From Thermomicrobiales bacterium (GTDB lineage: Bacteria > Chloroflexota > Chloroflexia > Thermomicrobiales > UBA6265): DNA of 5,544 nucleotides. Below are positions 1 to 5,281 of the stretch, in pieces. Under the pieces are notes generated by a model. It made no database searches. It was not told the DNA's origin and saw nothing but the letters and a program-made list of their open reading frames with translations. The position numbers were made by a program, and so were the translations under genes. Each line of letters opens with the position of its first letter. Positions within the stretch are counted from its first letter, which is position 1. The stretch is taken from contig JAUJLY010000232.1 of NCBI GenBank assembly GCA_030447145.1, forward strand, positions 1 to 5,544. Reading direction: 5' to 3'.

Positions 1-1266
1 CCGTAGCGGTGAATCCAGCACACCCGCACTGACCTCGTTCACAAGGCCGGCGGTGATCGGTACATCTCCGCGCATCGTCCGGTTCACGATCCGAGAGACG
101 ATCGTGTGGGCCGAGCGGAAGGGAACTCCATGCTCCCGCACCAGCGCATCCGCCAGCGCCGTGGTCGTCGTGTTGCCCTCCGCGGCACGCCGCTCCATAC
201 CGGCAACATTGAACGTCGCCGTCGAAAGCACGGCCGCCAGGAGTTGAATCACCATCTCCGCGGCGTCGAACGCCCGCGTCAGAGGGACGAACATCGGGTC
301 CTCGACATCGTTGGTATCCCCAAACGCCGCCGAGTGGACGATCGTCTCCACCGCCGAGGCTTCCCCATAGACCCAACCGATACGCACGCGCACATGCTCC
401 AGCACCACCGGGTTGCGCTTCTGCGGCATGATCGAGCTGATCTGGATGAAGGCATCATCGATCCGCAGGATATCGACATCTGTCCGGGCCCAGACCAGCA
501 GATCGTAGACGAAGCGGGAGAGCGAACCGACGCTGTTCACAAGCGCCTGAACCGACTCCAGCAGATGATCGCCTGCCCCGACCGCGTCGTAGCCGTTCTC
601 GACATAGCCATCGAACCCGAGCAGATCCGCCGTCAGGTCGCGGTCGATGGGAAAACTGGTCGTCGTAAACGCGGCGACACCCAGCGAGCTCCGGTTTGTG
701 CGCCTCCACGCCTGTGCAAATCGATCGCTGTCACGCTCAAGCGGACCGAGCACCCCAAGCAGGTAGTGCGCGAGCGTTGTGGGCTGCGCGGGCTGTGTAT
801 GCGTGATGCCCGGCATCAGCGTCTCGATATGCTGCTCGATCATGTCTAGCAGCACGGACCGCAGATGGAGCACCCGCTCCCGCGCGACAAGAAGCCGCTC
901 GCGCAGCATCATCCGGCTCATGGCGGCGGCAAGGTCATTGCGGGACCGGGCAATCTGCAGGTTCCCCCCGGCATCAGGGCCGGCCAGCCCGATCAGGTGG
1001 CCCTCCACCGCGAAGAAGAGATCCTCGATCTCAGGCGCATAACTGAACGCGTCAGCGCCCTGCTGCTTCACCTGACGCAGGGCACCAAGCAGGGCGGATG
1101 CCTGTGCCACTTCAATCACACCGCACTCCGTGAGCATGATCGCATGCGCCTCATTCGCGGCGATCATATGCGCAAAGAGATGCCGCTTGCTTTCCCTGAA
1201 GGCCGGTTCCAGCACGTATTGGGCATAGGCAGGATGCGGAAATGATCCCGCCGCGTCGATGGACAT
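1..1266 (-). CDS. Argininosuccinate-lyase-like enzyme (fumarase/aspartase superfamily), 3' end cut by window
   Basis: The frame is open from an ATG at 1266 to the window edge, giving 422 residues without the C-terminus. It belongs to the fumarase/aspartase superfamily, whose members reversibly eliminate fumarate from succinyl compounds as cytosolic homotetramers. Landmarks follow the argininosuccinate lyase (ASL) order: ARSRND at residues 106-111, MPGITHTQPAQP at 151-162 (ASL usually has THLQRAQP; H156 is the expected catalytic His), SFPIDRDL at 204-211, the signature loop SSIMPQKRNP at 277-286 (catalytic Ser at 277/278, Lys283), and a C-terminal GNTTTTALADALV at 364-376 resembling ASL GYATATDLADYLV. 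Deviations are Ile276 where the family usually has Gly before SS, and NPVVLEH where true ASL has NPDVAEL. Known ASLs run about 450-500 residues, so some 40-80 are missing. The family call is firm. The substrate is open: it could be a paralogue acting on another N-succinyl amino acid or amine. It lies downstream of the importer genes on the same strand, which suggests a catabolic rather than arginine-biosynthetic role. Confidence 0.9.
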   Translation of the reverse strand, partial: MSIDAAGSFPHPAYAQYVLEPAFRESKRHLFAHMIAANEAHAIMLTECGVIEVAQASALLGALRQVKQQGADAFSYAPEIEDLFFAVEGHLIGLAGPDAGGNLQIARSRNDLAAAMSRMMLRERLLVARERVLHLRSVLLDMIEQHIETLMPGITHTQPAQPTTLAHYLLGVLGPLERDSDRFAQAWRRTNRSSLGVAAFTTTSFPIDRDLTADLLGFDGYVENGYDAVGAGDHLLESVQALVNSVGSLSRFVYDLLVWARTDVDILRIDDAFIQISSIMPQKRNPVVLEHVRVRIGWVYGEASAVETIVHSAAFGDTNDVEDPMFVPLTRAFDAAEMVIQLLAAVLSTATFNVAGMERRAAEGNTTTTALADALVREHGVPFRSAHTIVSRIVNRTMRGDVPITAGLVNEVSAGVLDSPLR

Positions 1267-1270
1267 GGGC

Positions 1271-1277
1271 TCTCCTT
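1271..1277 (-). promoter_or_regulatory. Shine-Dalgarno of the lyase gene
   Basis: On the minus strand AAGGAGA stands 4 bases before the ATG at 1266 (AGGAG core 5 bases away). This good ribosome-binding site fixes the start of the lyase gene. It also shows the gene is translated independently of the permease gene 326 bases upstream. Confidence 0.8.
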
Positions 1278-1300
1278 GATGGCAATCACGATCATTCGCC

Positions 1301-1321
1301 GGCTGGGGGCCTACACCAGCC
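1301..1321 (-). repeat. Small inverted repeat in the lyase leader
   Basis: GGCTGG at 1301-1306 pairs with CCAGCC at 1316-1321, a perfect 6-bp stem with a 9-base loop. It lies 35 bases upstream of the lyase ATG. No T-run follows on either strand, so it is not an intrinsic terminator. It could be a leader hairpin or chance. Confidence 0.35.
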
Positions 1322-1340
1322 TGACCCGTACGGACGGACT

Positions 1341-1377
1341 CTATGTCCGCCCTGATGCGCAGCACGGGCCAACATAG
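1341..1377 (-). repeat. Two-part hairpin upstream of the lyase gene
   Basis: CTATGT (1341-1346) pairs with ACATAG (1372-1377). After a 2x2 internal loop, GCCC (1349-1352) pairs with GGGC (1366-1369), closing a 13-base loop. A competing 5-bp hairpin, CGGAC/GTCCG at 1335-1349, overlaps its left arm, so the two cannot form together. The position about 75-110 bases before the lyase ATG would suit an operator or a leader structure; function is unknown. Confidence 0.35.
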
Positions 1378-1433
1378 ATTTGACCCTCCAGCAGCGGCCT
1401 TCCCTTCGGCCAACCCCTCGGCACCTCGCCCTC

Positions 1434-1476
1434 TTTCGTCATTCTGACCCTGGGCAACGTCGAAGGGGAAGAATCC
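1434..1476. repeat. Degenerate dispersed intergenic repeat (candidate)
   Basis: Read on the minus strand the stretch begins GGATTCTTCCCCTTCG and ends GGGTCAGAATGAC, with ATTCT and AGAAT as its outer complementary arms (1441-1445 and 1470-1474). It resembles short imperfect palindromes of the type GATTCTTCG...CAGAATGAC that recur between genes in several Chloroflexota and other genomes. Only one copy is visible here, so the assignment rests on memory of that pattern. The centre is decayed. Confidence 0.4.
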
Positions 1477-1592
1477 TACGCGAAGCGCATTGACTGTCTA
1501 CCTGTAAGGCTGGGACCAGCTCCATTGGAATTGTCCCTGCGCCGCCGCACAATCGCGTTCAAGCCCGTCCTGGTGGGCAGCAACGCCCTTCC

Positions 1593-2522
1593 CTACCCCT
1601 TCAACCCTGCGAGGGCAATGCCCTTGATGATATGCCGCTGGAAGATCAGGAAGATGATGATCACCGGCACGGTGGCGAGCGACGCCGCCGCCATGATCAG
1701 GTGGAACGAGCTCTGCGCCTCGCTCGAAAAGAACGCGATCCCGACTGGCAGCGTCCGCATCGTATCGGACCTGGTGACGATCAGCGGCCAGATATAGGCG
1801 TTCCAGTTCCCGAGGAAGGTGAAGATACACAGCGCCGCGACGGCGGGCTTGACGAGCGGCAACCCGATCTTCCAGAAGATCCGGAACTCGGAAAACCCGT
1901 CCAGCCGGGCGGCATCGATCAGTTCGTTGGGCAAACCCATGAAGAACTGCCGCATCAGGAAGACCCCAAACGCGCTGATAACGCCCGGGAACATGATGCC
2001 CCAGTAGGAATCCGTCCAGGAGAACTCGATCGACATCATGTACCACGGGATGACCAGCATCTCGGTCGGCACCATCAGCGTGCTCAGGATGAGCAGGAAG
2101 ACGGCGGTCGACCCGGGAAACCGGAACTTCGCCAGGGTATACCCGGCCAGTGAGTCGAAGAATGCCACGCTCAGCGTGGTGATTCCCGCCACGATGACGC
2201 TGTTCAGGAACCACCTGATGTAGCTGGTGCGCTGCAACACCTCCGTGTAGTTCCCCCACGTCGGTTCCGGCGGAATCAGCGAAAGCGTGTAGATATCCTG
2301 CGCCTTCTTGAGCGACGACACCACCATCCAGACAAAGGGAAAGATCATCGCCAGCCCGCCGAGCAGGAGAATCAGCGTCAACGCGATCCGGGCCGCACGG
2401 CGACGCCGCTGGTCCCGCCTTACACCGGCCATTGCGGTACGTCTCGACGCTGTTGCGTCGTCCTTCCTCACCCCTGTCAGGGGAACGCCAGGTTCATCCG
2501 GGAAGTAGGTCTTTGTCGTCAT
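1593..2522 (-). CDS. CUT1-family ABC transporter permease, MalG/UgpE-like
   Basis: This 309-residue inner-membrane protein is one of the two channel-forming subunits of a carbohydrate-type importer. Six hydrophobic segments lie near residues 44-70, 104-130, 138-162, 174-195, 226-249 and 272-295. The cytoplasmic EAA loop, which docks on the ATPase, starts at ELIDAARLDG (200-209) and ends at LP (221-222). The C-terminal GIALAGLKG is typical of MalG-type subunits. The start chosen is the ATG at 2522, whose ATGA overlaps the stop of the upstream permease, implying translational coupling; no strong Shine-Dalgarno precedes it. This gives an Arg-rich N-terminal tail of about 43 residues, longer than usual. 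Met31 (2430-2432) would give a more standard 279 residues but lacks a clear ribosome site. The same frame stays open upstream to 2816, but that part lies inside the neighbouring permease gene and is not coding. Substrate is unknown. Confidence 0.93.
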   Translation of the reverse strand: MTTKTYFPDEPGVPLTGVRKDDATASRRTAMAGVRRDQRRRRAARIALTLILLLGGLAMIFPFVWMVVSSLKKAQDIYTLSLIPPEPTWGNYTEVLQRTSYIRWFLNSVIVAGITTLSVAFFDSLAGYTLAKFRFPGSTAVFLLILSTLMVPTEMLVIPWYMMSIEFSWTDSYWGIMFPGVISAFGVFLMRQFFMGLPNELIDAARLDGFSEFRIFWKIGLPLVKPAVAALCIFTFLGNWNAYIWPLIVTRSDTMRTLPVGIAFFSSEAQSSFHLIMAAASLATVPVIIIFLIFQRHIIKGIALAGLKG

Positions 2523-3409
2523 TCGGTATCTCGCTGTAGCACCTTGAGCTGGAAGATCGTGATCGCCAGGATCATCAGGAAGAGCACGACCGTCATGGCG
2601 GAGGCATAGCCCATCTTGGAAGGCAACGACTGGAACGCCTCTTGGTAGACATAGAGCACGATGCTGATGGTGCTGTCGAGCGGTCCGCCCGTACCCCCGC
2701 TGCTCATCGCCCGGATCTGCGTGAAGACCTGCAGGTTGCTGATCACACCCGTCACGATCAGGAAGACCAGGGTCGGGTTCAGCTGGGGCACCACAATATC
2801 CCGGAACTTCTGCCAACCAGAGGCGCCGTCCACCGAAGCCGCCGCCAGGTAGTCCTCGGGGATGCTCTCAAGCCCGGCGAGGAAGATCACAACCTGAAAA
2901 CCAAGTCCGTGCCAGACCGTTGTCGCGATGATTGAGTAGATCGCCATATCGGGGCTACCGAGCCACTTGTATGGCCCAAGCCCCACCCAGCCCAGAATAT
3001 CGTTGAACAGGCCGTTGGGCATGTACATCCAACGCCATACCCAGCCGACGGCAACCAGCGACGTGATGTAGGGCAGGAAATAGAGCACCCGGTAGAAGCC
3101 GGTAAAGCGGATCATCCGCTGGAGCCCCAGCGCGATCAGCAGGCTGATGATCAGCCCAGCCGGAACCCCCACGCCGACATAGATCCAGGTGTTGCGCAGC
3201 GATTTCCAGAAGGTCTCGTCGTCCGCCATGCTCCGGAAGTTTTCGAGCCCGATAAAGGGACGATCGAGGGCGATGGGATCCCACTGATGAAGGCTCATCC
3301 AGAAGGCGTAGATGGTCGGCCCGATGCGCACAAAGAGGAAGAAGAAGAGCGGGATCGCGATGAACGCGTAGCCCCAAAGCCATCGTCGTCGCTGCAGACT
3401 CAAACTCAT
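2519..3409 (-). CDS. CUT1-family ABC transporter permease, MalF/UgpA/LacF-like
   Basis: This 296-residue inner-membrane protein is the partner permease of the MalG-like subunit. Hydrophobic segments lie near residues 12-38, 75-97, 107-127, 156-180, 213-234 and 267-288. The EAA loop reads EDYLAAASVDG at 185-195, followed by VVP at 206-208. The length and FRSMADDETFW region (58-68) match short MalF-type permeases without the large periplasmic insert of E. coli MalF. The ATG at 3409 is the first usable start after an in-frame TGA about 20 codons upstream. The ribosome site is weak. The gene begins 70 bases after the binding-protein stop, separated by two hairpins, and its stop overlaps the next start by four bases. 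The importer call is firm; the transported compound (sugar, polyol or glycerophosphate-like) is not determined. Confidence 0.93.
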   Translation of the reverse strand: MSLSLQRRRWLWGYAFIAIPLFFFLFVRIGPTIYAFWMSLHQWDPIALDRPFIGLENFRSMADDETFWKSLRNTWIYVGVGVPAGLIISLLIALGLQRMIRFTGFYRVLYFLPYITSLVAVGWVWRWMYMPNGLFNDILGWVGLGPYKWLGSPDMAIYSIIATTVWHGLGFQVVIFLAGLESIPEDYLAAASVDGASGWQKFRDIVVPQLNPTLVFLIVTGVISNLQVFTQIRAMSSGGTGGPLDSTISIVLYVYQEAFQSLPSKMGYASAMTVVLFLMILAITIFQLKVLQRDTE

Positions 3410-3437
3410 GGGTTGCCGTCCAGGGATTACAGGGAAT

Positions 3438-3480
3438 GGCGCGCCCCCGAACGGGACGCGCCACGGTCACCCTCGGTGAC
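3438..3480 (-). repeat. Tandem intercistronic hairpins between binding-protein and permease genes
   Basis: On the minus transcript the first hairpin is GTCACC/GGTGAC (3466-3480, 6-bp stem, 3-base loop) and overlaps the TAG stop of the binding-protein gene. The second, stronger one spans 3438-3462: GGCGCG pairs with CGCGCC, and an inner CCC/GGG closes a GTTC loop. No U-run follows either. In importer operons such structures commonly protect the upstream mRNA segment or slow polymerase, giving far more binding protein than permease. That role is inferred here. Confidence 0.6.
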
Positions 3481-4862
3481 TAGTCGAACTGTGCAAAGTA
3501 CTCGTCAAGCTCCTCTTGCACCTGTGCCTCCGCCTCCGCGACCGCCGTCTCGGCGTCCACGCCGTTCAGCACGACCTGATCGAAGGCGTCAATGACTGCC
3601 TGCCGCAGAGTGGATTCGTTGACGAAAAAGGTCGCGTAGGAGTACGGCAGCGACTCGATGAACGCCACCAGTTTCTCGTTCTCGAGCAGGGCCGGATCAT
3701 TGGCGAGCGCCTGGCGCGCCGGGAGCTCTCCGATCGCCGCCGTCCAGCGGCGCTGGACCTCCGCCGAGGAGAGGAAGTCGATCCACTTGGAGGCCGCTAT
3801 CAGCTTGTCGCCCTCCGCCGCGTTGCGGGTGATGCCATTTGCCCAGAAGGAGGCGAAGCTTGCCTTCTCCTTGTGCTCGGGCAGCGGCACGACGCCGAAG
3901 TTGAGATCTGGCGCATCGATGGCCAGCGACCCGAGCCGGTACGAACCGTCGATATGGAGCGCCGCCTTGCCGGCAGCGAACGCCGTGGCGCCGTCTGTCT
4001 GAAAGCCGGCCTGCGTCACGCCGTGCTCCATGATAAAGGAGGTGGCGTAATTGAAGGCCTCAATGCACTCCGGCTCCGTCCAGAGCAGCTCACGCCTGTC
4101 ATCGGTGTATGGGATCTGTCCATTCTGCCGATTGAGGGCCTCGCGCCACCAGTTGTGACCCTGGCCACCGACATCCCAAGTGAAGCCGACGACCTCGAAG
4201 TTGTCGCCCTCCTTCTGCACCGTTGCCTTCGCGACCTCGACCAGCTCCTCCCAATTGCTCGGCGGCTCGACACCGGCGGCCTCGAGGATGTCCCTGTTGT
4301 AGAAGAGCGCCAGCGTCCGCACCGCCGTCGGAAGCGCGTAGTACTCTCCCTCCACCTCGGCTGCCTGAACCATCGGGAAGTACGCCTCCCGGATCACATC
4401 AGCGGAGAAGATGTCCTGTGGCAGCGGCACGAGGAACTGCTGCTGCACGTAGGCGGGGATCCAGCCGTAGTAGACGTTGAGAACGTCCGGCCCCTCGCCC
4501 GCCTGCACCGCGGCGGCGACCTGCTGCCGAAAATCATCGTAGGGGAAGTTCACATGCTCGACCGTGATGCCCGGGTTTACTTCATGGAACTCCGGGATCA
4601 GCTCCTCGACCAGCTGGGTCTTTGCCGCCAGCTCGTACTGCCAGTACTGGATCGTGACATCGCCGCTGATCTCCAGCGAGCCGGTCCCGAAATCACTCGG
4701 GCCGTCCGCCGGGGAAGCTGCCGGCGAGGCGTCCTGCGCGCTGGCGCGGGCCAGGCGGGAGGCGCCAAGCGCACCCGCGGAAGCGGCACCATACTTCAAT
4801 ACCGAACGGCGATCGACCGCCCGTCGCAACGCTGACTGTGGATCGAACTCTGAAGAACCCAT
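3480..4862 (-). CDS. Extracellular solute-binding protein of a CUT1-type ABC importer, Tat-exported
   Basis: This 460-residue protein (SBP family 1) captures the substrate outside the membrane and delivers it to the two permeases encoded just downstream. The N-terminus carries a twin-arginine signal: RRSVLK at residues 18-23, a short hydrophobic stretch of Ala/Gly to about 35, and ASA at 40-42 before the likely cleavage site. An Ala/Ser/Pro-rich linker follows (43-56). There is no lipobox Cys, so membrane anchoring is not obvious. The mature part shows family landmarks: VNPGITVEHV (95-104), AGEGPDVLNVYYG (121-133), YALPTAVRTLALFYN (175-189), GKAALHIDGSYRLGSL (298-313) and GELPARQA (378-385). 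Length is usual for the family. Start: ATG at 4862 with AGGAG seven bases upstream. It is the first gene of the importer operon. Aromatic residues (Trp138-region, Trp229, Trp238-239, Trp340) would suit stacking on a sugar ring, but the ligand is unknown. Confidence 0.93.
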   Translation of the reverse strand: MGSSEFDPQSALRRAVDRRSVLKYGAASAGALGASRLARASAQDASPAASPADGPSDFGTGSLEISGDVTIQYWQYELAAKTQLVEELIPEFHEVNPGITVEHVNFPYDDFRQQVAAAVQAGEGPDVLNVYYGWIPAYVQQQFLVPLPQDIFSADVIREAYFPMVQAAEVEGEYYALPTAVRTLALFYNRDILEAAGVEPPSNWEELVEVAKATVQKEGDNFEVVGFTWDVGGQGHNWWREALNRQNGQIPYTDDRRELLWTEPECIEAFNYATSFIMEHGVTQAGFQTDGATAFAAGKAALHIDGSYRLGSLAIDAPDLNFGVVPLPEHKEKASFASFWANGITRNAAEGDKLIAASKWIDFLSSAEVQRRWTAAIGELPARQALANDPALLENEKLVAFIESLPYSYATFFVNESTLRQAVIDAFDQVVLNGVDAETAVAEAEAQVQEELDEYFAQFD

Positions 4863-4869
4863 TGCGCAA

Positions 4870-4874
4870 CTCCT
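4870..4874 (-). promoter_or_regulatory. Shine-Dalgarno of the binding-protein gene
   Basis: AGGAG on the minus strand stands 7 bases before the ATG at 4862. This is the best ribosome-binding site of the three importer genes, consistent with high expression of the binding protein relative to the permeases, whose starts have weak sites. Confidence 0.8.
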
Positions 4875-4979
4875 GTGTGTTCACCGTCAGCGGAATCTTC
4901 CGTCGACAGGTACCGCGGGACCTTGTCCCTGCAACCAACGTGTAGATGAACGACCGGTCGACCTCGTGCCTGAACCTGG

Positions 4980-5008
4980 ATCATCGCCCACACTCCTAAT
5001 TTGTGCAA
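4980..5008 (-). promoter_or_regulatory. Weak candidate promoter for the importer operon
   Basis: On the minus strand TTGCAC (5003-5008) and GATGAT (4980-4985) are spaced by 17 bases, about 120 bases before the ATG. They match the sigma-70 consensus at 3 of 6 and 4 of 6 positions, so this is only the best-spaced pair I saw. It lies just upstream of the dyads at 4951-4963 and 4917-4929, which would then be in the transcribed leader. Confidence 0.2.
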
Positions 5009-5125
5009 GAGCATTGCCGCGAGCAGGTGTGAAGCCGCAAGAGCGCCAAGGTGGCCAAACGAATTAACCTGGCCAGTGGCAGCCTTCTCCGGTTTGAGGC
5101 TGTTTTGGCTAGTTTGACGGGGTTT

Positions 5126-5175
5126 TCAAGTTTGCCAGGTTTCCGGTGGGTTTGCATGAAACCTGGCAGCCTTGA
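5126..5175. repeat. 18-base inverted repeat (large hairpin)
   Basis: The arms 5126-5143 and 5158-5175 are complementary at 16 of 18 positions, including an unbroken 11-bp stretch (5133-5143 with 5158-5168), around a 14-base loop. It is the strongest palindrome in the window. Its right arm shares bases 5164-5173 with the next inverted repeat, so the two hairpins exclude each other. Confidence 0.75.
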
Positions 5176-5199
5176 GGGGTGCGCTGGTGAAGGCTGCCA
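5164..5199. repeat. 10-bp perfect inverted repeat overlapping the previous hairpin
   Basis: TGGCAGCCTT at 5164-5173 pairs perfectly with AAGGCTGCCA at 5190-5199 around a 16-base loop. Because its left arm is also the right arm of the 5126-5175 hairpin, transcription through the region in either direction could give alternative folds. Confidence 0.7.
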
Positions 5200-5275
5200 A
5201 GATGGCCAGTTTCGGGTATAGGGGGGTACTGGCAGTGTTGGTACACCGACGTGGGTCCGTAGTAACCGTCTCTGT

Positions 5276-5281
5276 TGTCAA
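5276..5281 (-). promoter_or_regulatory. TTGACA -35-like box overlapping the transposase stop
   Basis: A perfect TTGACA on the minus strand overlaps the TGA stop of the IS110 transposase. In several IS110-family elements the right end supplies a -35 box and the left end a -10 box, so that the circularised element forms a promoter across its junction. No suitable -10 follows it within 20 bases here (next bases ACAGAGACGG), which suits such a split promoter but proves nothing. The sequence could also be chance. Confidence 0.25.

Larger units (their letters stand above)
1267..1592. other. Intergenic region between permease and lyase genes
   Basis: These 326 bases carry no convincing gene on either strand. 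They hold the lyase ribosome-binding site, two hairpin-forming inverted repeats (1301-1321 and 1341-1377) and a degenerate dispersed-repeat relic (about 1434-1476). I found no stem followed by a T-run, so no intrinsic terminator for the permease operon, and no good -35/-10 pair for the lyase. Read-through from the importer operon therefore remains possible. Confidence 0.8.
4863..5038 (-). promoter_or_regulatory. Upstream control region of the importer operon
   Basis: This stretch carries no credible gene. It holds the ribosome site and three dyads that could be operators: CGGAA-TC-TTCCG at 4891-4902, GGGAC-CTT-GTCCC at 4917-4929, and the perfect 10-base palindrome CGACCGGTCG at 4951-4960, overlapped by GGTCGACC at 4956-4963. 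Importers of this class are often controlled by LacI- or GntR-type repressors binding such dyads, but no regulator gene is in the window and none of the dyads matches a consensus I can name. Confidence 0.5.
5039..5244. repeat. Cluster of one short repeat in alternating orientation
   Basis: A module reading roughly AAACTGGCCA..TTGGCAGCCTT recurs in both orientations. Copies: minus, partial, 5039-5057 (15 of 19 bases as 5190-5208); plus 5066-5086; minus 5126-5143; plus 5158-5175; minus 5190-5212; and a weak plus copy near 5228-5241 (ACTGGCAGTGTTGG). The copies at 5066-5086 and 5190-5212 agree apart from one substitution, a 2-base gap and minor changes near it. The shorter copies lack the central CCA..TT part. 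The string TGGCAGCCTT occurs exactly at 5077-5086, 5164-5173 and, inverted, 5190-5199. The region is visibly less GC-rich than the genes around it. It lies between the importer control region and the IS110 remnant. Confidence 0.75.

Noticed and set aside
106..849. Plus-strand open frame (247 codons) opposite the lyase
   Set aside because: It overlaps the conserved lyase frame throughout and its translation is Arg/His-rich without family features.
1380..1592. Intrinsic terminator after the permease genes
   Set aside because: Only weak stems are present, such as GGGC/GCCC near 1577-1590, and none is followed by a T-run on the minus strand.
2523..2816. Upstream extension of the MalG-like permease frame to a start at 2816
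   Set aside because: The extra 98 residues lie inside the MalF-like gene in another frame and look non-natural; the ATGA overlap at 2519-2522 gives a far better start.
3516..4835. Long plus-strand open frame (439 codons) opposite the binding-protein gene
   Set aside because: It is antisense to a well-supported family gene in high-GC DNA, is rich in Arg with no recognisable domain, and has no ribosome site of note. It is a shadow of the real gene.
4796..5014. Small minus-strand frame (72 codons) in the importer leader
   Set aside because: It overlaps the real binding-protein start in another frame, lacks a good ribosome site and shows no recognisable protein features.
5039..5244. CRISPR array
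   Set aside because: The copies alternate in orientation, vary in length and have irregular spacing from about 14 to 40 bases, and there are no cas genes nearby.
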